From: Eurosta solidaginis
Taxonomy: Eukaryota; Arthropoda; Insecta; Diptera; Tephritidae
NCBI RefSeq assembly: GCF_040869045.1
Contig: NC_090319.1
Span: 179,402,645-179,466,644 of the forward strand
Direction: 5' to 3'
Length of the DNA: 64,000 nucleotides
The notes under the pieces are model-generated. The model saw only the letters and a list, made by a program, of their open reading frames with translations. It was not told the DNA's origin and made no database searches. Positions 10,990 through 22,109 of the stretch are shown in pieces. The translations under genes and the position numbers were made by a program. Position 1 is the stretch's first letter. Each line of letters opens with the position of its first letter.

Positions 10990-11570
10990 TTTTGTGTACA
11001 AAACAATCAAAATAGTGGATTTATTAATTTTGTATACAAAACAAAATTGGCTTGACTTAAGGATGAACCAGAGAGGATCGTTATTATTTTATATAATAAT
11101 GAGTGTAGCAAATTATGAACGTGCATATACTTACCGAAGAATATGTTTAGATCAACGCTCATATACCATTCCCCTTTATGTTGCATGTATTTATGTATTT
11201 GCCTCGATAAGCGGTTATGATTTAATATTGCATCCTAAAATGTACTTGTATGTAGAAATTATTCCGTGCATGCAGTAAACGAGAATTTTTCTTTCAACAG
11301 AGCAGAAAAAAAATTAAAAAAAAAAAAAAAAATAAAATAATCAAAAGTAATCAAAAACGCCTTTTTGATTACTTTTGATTATTTTTGATTTTTTTGATAT
11401 TTTTCAATAATCGGAAAAAATCATGACTTTTTTTATTTTTTTTTCTAATGGTAATCAATTAGTAATTGCTTTTTACGGAAAACAATTGAAATAATCATTG
11501 GCCATTAAAATAGGCATCTAATTAATTGATTATTAATGCTAATTCAAATTTAACAGGTCTGGTTGCAAGT
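10990..11570 (+). repeat. Dispersed repeat R, copy 2
   Basis: Second copy of repeat R (see 833-1140), in the opposite orientation to copy 1 and the same as copy 3. It shares AATAGTGGAT, AGGATGAACC-like and ATAATGAGTGTAGCAAA at its start and ends ...AATTTAACAGGTCTG followed by GTTGCAAG. A long A-rich run lies at about 11310-11345. Confidence 0.65.
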
Positions 11571-11574
11571 TTCC

Positions 11575-11924
11575 CGAAATAATTTTTTACATTACTTTTC
11601 GCGGGTAATTTTTTCATTTTTAACTAAATTTTCCACCTCGATGATTTTGTGTGTTTTACAAAATATTTTAACAATAATTTTCAACATTAACCCTAAAAAA
11701 AGAAATGATTGTAGCTACTTAATTTCGCTTTGCTTTGTTTTTTCTAAATATCATCAAACCTTATTTATTTTTTAGGCCTTTACATTTTTTTGTAAAAATC
11801 CGTTATTCAGAGGGAAAATTAAATATGTTCATGTTTCATGTTCGGCATATATGTATGATTGAATGTAGGCACATATGTATGGATGTACATTACAGTGGTC
11901 TTAAAAATTTGATTTCAGCAAAAA
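11575..11924. other. AT-rich filler
   Basis: No gene or recognisable repeat edge is seen between repeat R copy 2 and repeat Y. Confidence 0.4.
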
Positions 11925-12114
11925 GATTGTACCGCCCCCTCAGATTATTCCTTTGCATGTAAGTAATCAATATCGCAACTCTTAGGCAGATTAACCAGCT
12001 TAAGGGGTGGCACATTGCTATTGAAAATTTCGAAACCCTTTTTTTTAATTTTCGAAAATAATGCCCGACAAAATCTTATAAAAAGTTCTAAGTATACTGT
12101 TTTACTTATAGTAT
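11925..12114 (+). repeat. Dispersed repeat Y, copy 1 (interrupted by Gypsy-1)
   Basis: GTACCGCCCCCTCAGATTAT to the Gypsy-1 insertion site matches, in reverse complement, 16690-16885. Both share GTGGCACATTGC(T/C)ATTGAAAAT, ATGCCCG(A/G)CAAAA and CTTATAAAAAGTT. No coding capacity. Gypsy-1 sits inside this copy. Confidence 0.6.
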
Positions 12115-12613
12115 TGTTACGAATATTAGCAACACTAAGGGGTACTGTCATCTCTAAGCCGATGCTAAGCAGTAACGTGTATTCACATCAATAATTCAAT
12201 CGTTATGTCTACACATATGTACGTACACGCAGCGGAGAAGCAACGCACAAACACACGCGCATGAGCTGTGAGAGAAGCTATAAAAATTGTGCATCTGTAG
12301 TTATAGCTGAGAAACTTATAGCAGATAACCAACTAGTAGATTCCAGAACAGAACCGCCTAGAAATGTCAACGAGGAAACCAAACACTATAAAAAGCAGCA
12401 ACAGTAGAGGCGCGAAAATCACATGGATTTCAGACGCTATCTAGCGAGCAATAGCACTATTTTTTTGAAATCATTGGTTGTGAAGTATCAGTGTTATTGT
12501 GACGTACTTTAATAAAGGCCATTTTGCATTATTAAATATTGGAGTGATTTATTCAACAGTTTAGCGATAAGAACGTTAGTAGAAAATTGCGAATAAGAGG
12601 ATTTGCAGTAAAT
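12115..12613 (+). repeat. Gypsy-1 5' LTR
   Basis: Begins TGTTACGAATATTAGC and runs to the PBS (499 bp). It differs from the 3' LTR (464 bp) by indels: the 5' copy has an extra segment near 12355-12378 and near 12552-12590, lacks about 24 bp present at 15409-15432, and lacks the terminal CGTTACA. A TATAAAA box is at 12279-12285 and an AATAAA at 12510-12515. Confidence 0.92.
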
Positions 12614-12632
12614 TGGTGTCAGAAGAGGAATT
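12614..12632 (+). promoter_or_regulatory. Gypsy-1 primer binding site (tRNA-Leu type)
   Basis: TGGTGTCAGAAG directly follows the 5' LTR. It is complementary to the 3' end of insect tRNA-Leu (…CTTCTGACACCA), as used by mdg3/micropia-type elements. Confidence 0.75.
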
Positions 12633-12670
12633 GTTGAATAAATTCCGAAGATTTTGAATACAGCTTGGAC

Positions 12671-13894
12671 ATGGCAAAGTTTAGTTAATTGAAGATCCAG
12701 CAACCGAAGAAGGAGGTGGAGAGCCGTGGATTGAATACAAGCGGCATTAAACTCGAACTTCAGGCACGACTTCGAGAGGCAATGGAAGCAGAAGGAATTA
12801 ACGTGGAAGAGTATGTCTTTCCTCTTGATGGCGAGGAGACAACAAAAATTTAAGAGAAAAATTAAGCATCGCAGACAGTTACGAGCACAGACTTGAACAT
12901 GATATTGGCTGCAATACCTGCACAAACATCGACAGTAACATCAATGTCGTCGGAAATGTCCTCTCAACTGGAAGAATAGAAGACATATTTGGCATCTCAA
13001 CTGGAATCGCAGGAGACACGCATAACATCAAAGATTGAATCACATGAAACGCGTATTTCAGAAATGTCGACACAGATAACAACCAAGATGGAAACACAGT
13101 TAGAAGAACAGAAGACATATATGACTGAGCAGTTGAAAGCACAAGAAACTCGCATATCCTCGCAGCTGGAGGCACAGGAAGCAAGGGTATCATCAAATTT
13201 TGCATCGCAGGATGCAAAAATCGCACTATTTCAGGCAGAAGTCGATGATTTAAAAGGTCGTATGGAGCAATTACAACTAAATCGGCCGGCTGTTTCAGCA
13301 AGCAATCCAAAGGTAAAGACACCGTCCTCTGATGGTTCTGTTCCTTTTCAGGTCTTTAAGCTACAGTTTGAGAAGACCGCAGCAGTGTACAACTGGAATG
13401 CTGAAGATAAAGTTGCTGCACTGTTCATGGCATTGAAAGGGCCTACAGCTGAGATTTTACAAACCATTCCAGAGGGCGAACGGAACTGTTATGAAGCATT
13501 GATGGGCGCTCTAGAGAGACATTACGGAACTGAGCATAGGAGACAGGTATACCAAATGGAATTACTGAACCGCTTCCAGAAGCCTGGTGAAACATTGCAA
13601 GAGTTTGCGTCGGATGTTGAAAGGCTGGCACATTTAGCGAATGCGGACGCACCCGTGGAATACTCTAAAAGGGTAAAGGTTCAGAGCTTTATAAATGGCA
13701 TACGGGACGTCGAAACAAAGCGAGCTACATACGCAAACCCAAAGCCAACATTCACAGAAACGGCTTCACAAGCTCTGATTCAGGAAACAGCGTCGCTGCT
13801 GTGTAAGCCAGTTTTCAAAGCACGTCGTGTGGAAGTTGAAAGAGTTGGTAGACGCAATATTGGAGGCCCTGAAAGGATCGCGACAGCGGAGTGA
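12671..13894 (+). pseudogene. Gypsy-1 Gag (SAP-like N-terminus, coiled coil, capsid)
   Basis: Capsid polyprotein. The ATG at 12671 starts MAKFS and meets a TAG at 12686. The following LKIQQPKKEVESRG...KLELQARLREAMEAEGI resembles a SAP DNA-binding motif. Another stop lies at 12851. From 12989 the frame is open to 13894: Gln/Glu-rich heptads such as QLEAQEARVSS predict a coiled coil (residues about 1-100), followed by a capsid region with FQVFKLQFEKTAAVYNW, ALKGPTAEILQTIPE and LQEFASDVERLAHLAN. The nucleocapsid continues in another frame at 13827. Early stops make it non-functional. Confidence 0.85.
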
Positions 13895-14633
13895 GAGAGT
13901 TATCAAATGCTTCAAATGCGGGAAGCCCGGTCACATTGCACGTCATTGCGATCTTGATCCTAATGGTTGCAACAGCATGAGTGGTTTTAATAACAAAGCT
14001 GGAGGGGATGAGCAAGAGCGAGTAAGATGTAGAGTTCGAGAACTATCTCTAGCTATTGAATGTCCTGTGATATCTGTGTCGCAAATTGGAAGGAAATCAA
14101 GCAGTCTTACCGTCAGAGGGAATATCGATGGCAAGGAGCGTGTACTGACTGTAGATACGGGCGCATCTCATTCCTTGATTCGATCTGATTTGGTCAACAG
14201 GAGAGTAAAGCCATTACCTGGAGCAAGGTTGCGTACGGTCACTGGCGAGTATAACCAAGTCCAGGAAGAAGTGGTATGTGAAGTCTTAATTGGGAATGTC
14301 ACGGTGCTACACAAACTGGTTGTGGCGGAGATCGTTGATGAAGTCATATTGGGAGTGGACTTCTTAGTTGACCATGATATCAGGATCGATATGCCGAGAA
14401 AGATTATGCGATATGAGAACCAGGATGTGCCACTTAACTTCAGTTTGGAAGAAGGGTTCAGCAGTAATCGAGTGCTGATGAAAGAGGTTCGACAAAAACC
14501 ACAAAAGTCAAAGGCAGCAGATCGGACAAGGGTTGATGGAACGAATGGGCAAAACAAATCAAAACCAAAGGTACCTGCGAGAAAAGCACTGGCATTGACA
14601 AAAACAGATGGACGCACAAAAATGATGGAATGA
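13827..14633 (+). pseudogene. Gypsy-1 nucleocapsid and aspartic protease
   Basis: 268-codon open frame overlapping the end of gag by 68 bp in a different frame, which may be the natural frameshift or a decay frameshift. It has a CCHC knuckle CFKCGKPGHIARHC (13910-13950) and a retropepsin core LTVDTGASHSLI (14147-14182), with VILGVDFLVDH (14344-14376) as the second conserved block. The C-terminus is Lys/Gln-rich and leads to the deletion junction. No stop interrupts the protease. Confidence 0.88.
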
Positions 14634-15062
14634 ATTTTCCAGAAAGAATGCAAGGGTGGTTTCAAGCCAGCGCGTACTAATGCTGTGAAACATCAAGACG
14701 ATACTGATGATTTAAGTCAATCCGTCAAGATCAAGCTCTGCGAAGTTCTTCACTGGCAAAAGAACAGAGTATGAGGGAACGGCCCAGGGTAATGAGTAGT
14801 AAGATGAAACACCGGCATGACAAGAACTTTAGTTCCGAAGGTTTCTTGGAGGGAGATTGGGTACTGCTATACAACCCTCACCGGCGGAAAGGTGTTCCAT
14901 CCAAATATCGGTGCAGTTGGAAAGCCCGTACAGAGTTTTCAAGAGGATCAGTGATGTCATATACCGCATACAAACAATTGGGAAACCACGAAATAGAAGG
15001 GTGGTTCATTTGGAGAGGCTAGCAGCGGTTAGATCGAGAGATTTGTCTGATCGGGACGATCG
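14634..15062 (+). pseudogene. Gypsy-1 deletion junction and integrase C-terminal remnant
   Basis: FKPARTNAVKHQDDTDD at about 14660-14712 matches the start of the RT region in Gypsy-2 (SKPGRTNVVKHQIDTGD). From about 14765 the sequence jumps to the integrase end: RERPRVMSSKMKHRHDK, EGDWVLLYNPHRRKG and a GPY/F-like tail (VYRIQTIGKPRNR). RT, RNase H and the integrase core have therefore been lost through a deletion between about 14712 and 14765. Confidence 0.85.
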
Positions 15063-15065
15063 GAC

Positions 15066-15080
15066 TTAGGTGGAGGTCAG
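15066..15080 (+). promoter_or_regulatory. Gypsy-1 polypurine tract
   Basis: TTAGGTGGAGGTCAG lies immediately before the 3' LTR TGTTACG and corresponds to the minus-strand CTTAGGTGGAGGGCAG of Gypsy-2. It is the plus-strand primer site. Confidence 0.8.
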
Positions 15081-15544
15081 TGTTACGAATATTAGCAACA
15101 CTAAGGGGTACTGTCATCTCTAAGCCGATGTTAAGCAGTGATGTGTATTCACATCAATAATTCAATCATTATGTCTACACATATTTACGTATACGCAGCG
15201 GAGAAGCAGCGCACAAACACACGCGCATGAGCTGTGAGAGAAGCTATAAAAAATTTCCATCTGTAGTTATAGCTGAGAAACTTATAGCAGATAACCAACT
15301 AGTAGATTCTAGAACAGAACCAAACACTATAAAAGGCAGCAGAAGTTGAGGCGCGACAATCACTTGGATTTAAGACGCTATTTAGCGAACAATAGTAGTA
15401 TTTTTTTGAAAATCAGTTTTATTTAAGCGAGCTATTGGTTGTGAAGTATCAGTGTTATTGTGACGTACTTTAATAAAGGCCATTTTGCATTATTAAATAT
15501 TGGAGTTATTTATTCATAAGAGGATTTGCAGTAAATTCGTTACA
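15081..15544 (+). repeat. Gypsy-1 3' LTR
   Basis: 464 bp from TGTTACGAATATTAG to AATTCGTTACA. It is followed by GTAT, the second TSD copy. Confidence 0.93.
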
Positions 15545-15548
15545 GTAT

Positions 15549-16689
15549 ATTTATAAGAAGGAAATGAAAACTGAAGCAGTCAAGCATTTTCCAATGTTTC
15601 AGAGCCAATTGACGTATCAAGTCACATATTTCTCCCAAATTGGTTAAGGACCACGCCCATTTTATAAACATTTTTTTAAAGAGCAACTTACTTTCAAAAT
15701 ACCATTATAACAAAAAATTTAAGAAACTTAATGATTTGAAATTTATGTTTCACCCCACCTTTTACGAAAATTTATTATTCTGTGTTTCGATAGCCATTAC
15801 TGGAAGAAGAATTGAAATATTGTAAAGAAAGTACGCATTGTTATTTTTTATAAGTACGAATATTTCTAGTAAAATTGACCAAAATTATTTAATTTTATTT
15901 AACCATCATTTACACCAGTTAAATTCTTAACGACATGAATTCCTATTTAAATCCAGACTCATTATGTCACTTGCACTCAAGCTATTTTTTAAATTAGAAA
16001 AAAATTTAAATGGTATCATAATCCTCGTTAAGCGTTGCTGAAAAAGGCAATAAAGCCCATTTCGCGCGTAACTATTTCCAACAACATCTTTATATTTATT
16101 GGCTAAATAAAAAACCATTTATTATTTATTATAACAATTGACTTTAGACCAGTGGTCATTAAAATTAAAGCTATGGCTGTGTTAGTAAGACTAAAATCAT
16201 CGTAGTGATAGTGGTTTAGTTGTTGATAAAAAAACAATGAGGTAGGGCGTTGCGTTTAACGAAATCTTATGCATTATGAGTAGATTGCACGTATTTTTAT
16301 GGAGAACGGCAGATCAAGCGACACTGGCGCATCTGACATGAAAAAGTAGCAAAGTTCCAACTTTTATTACAAGCAAAGCATAAGAAGAAGAATTCGATAG
16401 AAATAAACTTCAATTGATAAGTCTGGCGTGCCTTTATATTTCCAAACGCACCATCTTGCGTGATGTGGCGATTTTACTGACATGCAAAAGATTGCGTTGA
16501 GCACATCTATATGAAGAATTTGATTGTGGCTCGGCCATGAAGCTCGAATTGACGCAAAACGGGCCATGGAGTGATTTAAAGTTTATTATTTCAATAAATG
16601 AAAGAAATGAGTATGGAAATAACGAAGGAGTTTTATAGATGTTTTGAGATTCATTTAATTGTTATAAATACGCTTGAGGAGAGAAATAG
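15549..16689. other. Unclassified AT-rich DNA
   Basis: The beginning continues repeat Y beyond the Gypsy-1 insertion. I see no gene, terminal repeat or tandem array in the rest. Confidence 0.4.
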
Positions 16690-16885
16690 TATATTAACAA
16701 CTTTTTATAAGGTTTTGCCGGGCATGACTCGAACATTACAAAAAACCCGACTCTGAGCATTTTCAATGGCAATGTGCCACGCCTTAGCCTGAAATTATCT
16801 GCCCAAGACTTTGGAAATTAATTACCTATATCCCATACATTACCTATATACCATACAAAGGAATAATTTGAGGGGCGGTACAGCG
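16690..16885 (-). repeat. Dispersed repeat Y, copy 2
   Basis: Reverse-complement match to 11925-12114, from CTTATAAGGTTTTGCCGGGC-like sequence to AATTTGAGGGGCGGTAC. It lies 200 bp from Gypsy-2. Confidence 0.6.
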
Positions 16886-17088
16886 CTTTTATAAACTTTT
16901 ATTTTTTTCATACAAAATATGTCCAGTCTAATGTACATATGTCGATATGTATGAGTAAAATAGCGGACACGTGTGAAGGTAAGATTGTTTAAGGTCTTTA
17001 CTTGTATACATATGTATATATAAATTGAATAAATGGAAGCTTTTTTAGCACCCATACAAATTTCAACAAACAAGAAATATATTAATAT

Positions 17089-17585
17089 TGTAACGAATTT
17101 AGTGAAATTCTGCTTATTCCAAATCTTCTGCTGACGTTCGAATCGCTAAACTGTTGAATAAATAGCTCCAATATTCAATAATGCAAAAATGGTTTTTATT
17201 AGACTACTTTGAAAGTACTTCACAATAACACTTAACTTCACAACCAATAGCGTGCTTAAATCAAACTGACTACCGACATTATCAGCTTGTGCTACTTTTA
17301 TACTCTCTGCCTCAAATGTCTAGACATTTCTTCTTCTAGAATTTTCTACTTGGTTGCCAGCCATATGCGTGTGTATTTGTAGTTTATAGCCTTTCACATA
17401 GCCATATGGGCGTGTATATGTGAGTACTATTTCGGCGGATGACTACATCTGTGTGTGAGTTATCTCTTCATTGCCTTGTGTGTATGTGGTTAAATGATGA
17501 TTAATGTGTTTACGTAACTTGCTTTAATGTTTCAGTTGTTGTGAATTTACTTAGTAACAGCTTAGAGATGGTAATATTCGTCACA
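17089..17585 (-). repeat. Gypsy-2 3' LTR
   Basis: 497 bp. On the element strand it runs from TGTGACGAATATTACC to TTCGTTACA. It shares the terminal TGTKACGAATATT with Gypsy-1 but is otherwise a diverged subfamily. Confidence 0.92.
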
Positions 17586-17601
17586 CTGCCCTCCACCTAA
17601 G
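17586..17601 (-). promoter_or_regulatory. Gypsy-2 polypurine tract
   Basis: Element-strand CTTAGGTGGAGGGCAG directly upstream of the 3' LTR. It is the same site as in Gypsy-1. Confidence 0.8.
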
Positions 17602-18833
17602 TCTGATTGTCCTGATCAGACAAATTTTCCGGTCTACACGCTGCCAGCTTTTACAAATGAACCACTTTCATTTTGTTTCGTGGTTTTCCAATAGTTTGTA
17701 TGCGGTAAACTACATCGTTGATTATTTTTATAACTTTGTATGGACCTTCCCAATTACACTGCAATTTCGGTGACAAACCTTTTTTTCATTGTGGGTTGTA
17801 CAGCAGCACCAAATCTCCTTCCCGAAAACCTTCGAATTAATTGCTTTATCATATCTGGCTTTCATCTTGTCACACATAATCTTTGTTCGTTTTCTTACAA
17901 GATCATGTATTTCCCTCATCTCTTCCTCCAAGACACCAGTGAATTTCTTGGCATTTCTCTCCGCATCGGCATTTGTCCCAAACTCCACATCAGCTGGCAG
18001 TAGAAGGTCATAGCCAAAAATTACTTTTGCGGGAGTTTGGCCCGTTGTATCATGCTCTGCCGATCAGTAAGCCATCAAGAATAATGGTATGCGTGTATCC
18101 CACTCTTTGTGGAACTTGTTCACTACTTTCTTTAAGTGCTCCTCCAATGTTCTATTGAATCATTCCACCATACCATCGGACTGAGGATGCAAAGCAGTTG
18201 TCCGTATTTTTCGAATGTCCAATGTTTTACACATTTCTTGGAACACAGCTGATTCAAAATTCCTGCCTTGGTCAGAATGTAACTCCATTGGTACAACATA
18301 CCTTGCAGCCTAATTGTTTGTAAACACTTTTTCTACTGCTTCCGCTTCTTGATTTGGGATTGGGTATACCCCTGGCCACTTGCTGAAATAATCCATAGTA
18401 CGTATTTGTTTCCGCATTTGCTAGTAGGGAATGAACCTGCGGCATCCATAGCAATCCTTTCAAATGGCGCACCTTGCTTCATCTGGCCATGACGTCGGGT
18501 TTTGGGCCCTTTCGCTCTGCTTCAAACCTCGCAATTCGCAATCCACTAAGTGACCGACTGACGGCAACAAACCCAATAGAATCTCTGCTTAATCTTCTAG
18601 AGCGTCTTCGTGATTCCCAGATGACCTCCACTTGGACCATTATGTAGCTCGTCGAGAACGCCAGGAATCCTTTTCCTGGGAACAACTATCAGGTTCCTCT
18701 TACATTGACCATCCTCACTCTCCCATACTCGATGCATGCAACCGGATTTCGACTCTAAACTGTTCCACTGTTCCTAATATGACTTCGCAATGGAACTCTC
18801 TGCTGACATCTCCTCTCTATTTGGTCTTTCGTT
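17602..18833 (-). pseudogene. Gypsy-2 integrase (H2C2 zinc motif, core, GPY/F)
   Basis: Integrase that would insert the cDNA, now in short broken frames. RIPGVLDELHNGPSGGHLGI (about 18600-18665) is the His pair of the H2C2 zinc-binding domain. APFERIAMDAAGSF...CGNKYVL (about 18415-18475) opens the catalytic core. The middle of the core carries several stops. Near 17690-17830 are GDLVLLYNP and WEGPYKVIKIINDVVYRIQT, a clear GPY/F module. The three catalytic acidic residues cannot all be followed through the breaks. Confidence 0.8.
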
Positions 18834-20540
18834 TCATTCGAGCCCTTGAATAACATGTGACAGATCTGTATCTTCTACCTGACACTTCCTTAGTTGTTCC
18901 TTGTCCCATTCATCCGTACATGTTATGGTCATTTGCCGGACATCTATAATGTCTGTTTTACCCTCGGCCTTCGAACAGTGCATGCATTCCAAACTACATG
19001 GTCTTCGTGACATTGCATCAGCATTTCCATGGGTACTACCTTTTCGATGCTCAATGGAAAAGTCATAGCTTTGCAGTCGCTCGATCCACCGTGCCAATTG
19101 TCCTTCTGGATTACGGAACTGGAAGAACCACTTTAACGCTGCGTGATCTGTCCTGACGCGGAATCGCTGCCCGTAGAGGTACTTGTGAAAATGTTTAATG
19201 CACTCTACAAATGCCAACAGCTCTCTCCTTCTAACGCAATAGTTCCTCTCTGGTTTTTCAATTGATCGGCTGTAATAGCCAACTACCTTCTCCTGTTCAT
19301 CGACCAGTTGTGATAAAACGCCTCCTATAGCATATCCGCTCGCATCTGTATCTAGAATAAACGTTGCTCCTGGAATCGGATATGCCAACATTGGGGCAGT
19401 GCACAACGGCTCTTTAGATGTTTGGAAATACACTTCTTGTTGGTTCTTCCATTCAAAAGCTTCATTTTTTCTTGTAAACTCGTGGAGGCTATGTGCTACG
19501 CTGGTAAAGTTTGGTACAAACAGGCGGTATTATGTGCAAAGCCCAAGGAAACTTCTTAATTAATGCAAGTTCTGTGGTCTTGGCCAATCCTTTACAGCTT
19601 TTATATTTTCATTCCCAGTACAGATGCTCTGTCGTTACCTTGTGACCCAAATAATTTACTTTCTTTTTAAACAGCGAACACTATTTGGGACTTAGTTTCA
19701 GACCAGCACCAGCTATTCTCTCGAAAACTTCCTCCAAATTCTTAAGATGTTCATTAAATTCTTTCCCAATACGATGATGTCGTCCAGTTACACCAAGCAT
19801 GCTTTCCAATGTAGTCCTTTCAGTACCTGGTCCATGAGTCTCTCAAAAGTAGCTGGTGTATTACAAAGCCCAACTGGCATCACTGTAAATTGCCAAAGAC
19901 CATCACCGACCCAGAAGGCTGTTTTCTCTTTGTCTTCCTCCTTCACCTCCACTTGCCGGTAACCGCTTTTGAAGTCCAATGTGGAAAACCATTTCGTACC
20001 AGATAGCGAGTCCGGAGTATCGTCAATTCTTGGCAATGGGAAGCTATCCTTTTTCGCAACATCGTTCAACTTGCGGTAGTCCACGGAAAACCTCATGTTT
20101 CCTTCTTCTACACAAGTACCACCGATGAGCTCCATGGACTAGCTGATTGTTCGATGACACCGATGTCGCTCATTTCTTGTACGATTTGACTTACAACTTC
20201 CCGCTTCGCCAGTTGAACACTACGAGGAGCTTGGCGGATCGGCCTCGCATCTCCAGTGTCAATCTGATGTTTCACAACGTTGGTGCGGCCTGGTTTGGAG
20301 CCATCTTGGTCAAATATATTCGCGTACTTTAGGAGCAGTTGTTTTGCCTTACTCTGATAGGCTTCCTCTAGCCCCTGCGTCCATGCCGTGATGTCATTGG
20401 AAAGATCAGTATTACTAGATGAAACGTGTTTCTGGAGCTGTTCACAGTTAATAACTACTTCAGCCTCTTGGTGTCTTCCCAAAATAGCGCCTTTGGTGAG
20501 TTTGAGTGGTGACTTGAGCTCATTGAGCACTCTTACCATA
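18834..20540 (-). pseudogene. Gypsy-2 reverse transcriptase and RNase H
   Basis: 20539-20108 is the RT N-terminal part (HQIDTGDARPIRQAPR, IGVIEQSASPWSS). After a frameshift, 20135-19788 carries FSVDYRKLND, FSTLDFKSGYRQVEV, FTVMPVGLCNTPATFERLMD. The catalytic YLDD is damaged: at about 19785 the Tyr codon reads TAA before LDDIIVLG. The RNase H frame 19433-18834 is intact, with ILDTDASGYAIGGVL, RRRELLAFVECIKHF and VRTDHAALKWF supplying the expected acidic residues. Confidence 0.9.
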
Positions 20541-20633
20541 GTAGGGTTTTCCTACAAGTATGTTCAGTGCTGATTTGTTTGCTGCTCCGACAACACACAA
20601 TGGGTTTGTCCCACATTCTCCAGCAACCTTTGC

Positions 20634-21096
20634 TCAGATGACTGCTTTGGATTTTGGTGGTATTTGCTGACTCTCTTCCACCAGCACTCGTTTACTGCTG
20701 TAGCCTCTCTCGTAGCCGAAATTAAGTGGCACATCCATGTTCTTATATTGCATCGTCTTGCTTTGCATATCGATCTTGATGCCTTGGAAGATTAAGAAGT
20801 CCACTCCAATTATGATTTCATCAACAATCTCTGCCACTATAAAATTGTGCAGTACCGTGACGTTCCCAGTTGCTACTTCACATGATACTTCTCCAATTAC
20901 CTGTACGTAATCTTGCTCCAAGCAATGGTCTTATCTCCTTTTTGACTAAATCTGATCGAATGATGGAATGGGATGCACCCGTATCTACAGTCAGTAAACG
21001 TTCCTTTCCATCCACAAGTCCTCCGGCAGTAAGATTGCTTGACCTTCTTCCAATTTGCGAGATAGAGATTATGGGGAATTCAATTGAGAGAGCCAA
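20634..21096 (-). pseudogene. Gypsy-2 protease, second copy (B)
   Basis: Retropepsin copy next to RT. The 21096-20878 frame has LLTVDTGASHSIIRSDL; a frameshift near 20900 leads to 20921-20634 with GNVTVLHNFIVAEIVDEIIIGVDFLIF. The active-site DTG is intact. Copy A lies 987 bp away at 21800-22090. Confidence 0.85.
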
Positions 21097-21122
21097 CTGT
21101 CGCTTCTTGTGGCTGAGTCTCT

Positions 21123-21374
21123 TTAGTTTAGCGATTGAGTGGACTTGGAGATTTGCTCATCTTCGTCAGCTCTGCGTTTACGGCCACCCAAATTGTTGGA
21201 ACTATTAGGACCGGTACTGCAATGACGTGCAATGTGGCCTGGGTTTCCGCACTTGAAACATTTCATAACTTCAGAGTTTTTCTGTTGAGATCCCTTCAGT
21301 GCTTCCAAGATTGTGTCCACCCAATCTGGCCCTTCTAATACCACACGATGGGCTTTGTACGCTGGCTTACTCAA
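21123..21374 (-). pseudogene. Gypsy-2 nucleocapsid, second copy (B)
   Basis: Carries an intact CCHC knuckle CFKCGNPGHIARHC at about 21225-21266, preceded by VDTILEALKGSQQKN and followed by a basic GGRKRRADEDEQ stretch. It would bind RNA in the Gag precursor. Confidence 0.85.
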
Positions 21375-21790
21375 AAATGAAGCAGTTTCCTGAATCGTGC
21401 ATGGGATACCGTTTCAGCGAATGTTTGCTCTGAATCTTTACGCTTTCAGTGTGTTCCACGGATGCGTCCGCATTTGCGAGATGAGCCAATCTTTCAACAT
21501 CCGAAGCAAACTCCTGCAATGTCAAATTTGCTTTTTGGTAACGGTTTTGCAACTCAAATTGGTATATCTGTTTTCTGTGTTCGCTTCCGTAACGTCTCTC
21601 GACAGCGGCCATCAATGCTTCATAGTTGTTCCGCTCTCCTTCGGGAATAGTCTGTAGAATTTCGGCTGTTGGCCCCTTCAATGCTACGAATAGAGCTGCC
21701 ACTTTATCTTCAGCATTACAGTTGTTCACTGCCGCGGTCTTCTCAAACTGTGTAATTAAATGGGTACTCATTGACAGCTTCCATTTGATT
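21375..21790 (-). pseudogene. Gypsy-2 capsid, second copy (B), fused to protease A
   Basis: Capsid sequence (FEKTAAVNNCNAEDKVAALF, ALKGPTAEILQTIPEGERN, LQEFASDVERLAHLAN). It lies in one open frame (22002-21367) directly after the first protease. The join reads VTVVQQFYSGNMGIKWKLS and shows no capsid start, so the copy lacks the normal Gag N-terminus. This is the inner junction of a roughly 1-kb duplication. Confidence 0.88.
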
Positions 21791-21799
21791 CCCATATTG

Positions 21800-22090
21800 C
21801 CACTATAAAATTGTTGTACTACCGTGACGTTCCCAATTGTGCCTTCACATTCTACTTCTCCTAGAACCGTGGTGTCTTCTCGAGCGGCTGTACGCGATCT
21901 TACTCCATACAATGGTCTTATCTTCTTGTTGACTAAATCCGCTCGAATGATGGAATTAGATGCACCCGTATCTACAGTCAGTAAACGTTCCTTTCCATCC
22001 ATATATCCTCCGACAGTAAGATTATTTGACCTTCTTCCAAATTGCGAGATAGAGATTATGGGGCATTCAATTGAGGGAGCCAGCTGTCGC
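21800..22090 (-). pseudogene. Gypsy-2 protease, first copy (A), C-terminally truncated
   Basis: CPIISISQFGRRSNNLTV, then LLTVDTGASNSIIRADL, then GNVTVVQQFYSG. It stops before the VILGVDFL block present in copy B, because capsid copy B is joined there. The DTG is retained. Confidence 0.85.
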
Positions 22091-22109
22091 CTCTTGCGGC
22101 TGACTCGCC

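Larger units (their letters stand above)
12115..15544 (+). mobile_element. Gypsy-1 LTR retrotransposon, pol-deleted
   Basis: Complete at both ends: 5' LTR 12115-12613, tRNA-Leu-type PBS, gag, nucleocapsid, protease, a large pol deletion, integrase C-terminal remnant, polypurine tract and 3' LTR 15081-15544. It is flanked by the 4-bp TSD GTAT (12111-12114 and 15545-15548). The mdg3/micropia lineage of Ty3/Gypsy commonly primes with tRNA-Leu, so that lineage is plausible but unproven. No env-like ORF is present. Confidence 0.92.

Noticed and set aside
833..11578. Repeat R as a hAT insertion with TSD GTTGCAAG
   Set aside because: The same octamer (or its complement) flanks all three copies, which is not expected of a true target duplication, and the opposite ends were not found.
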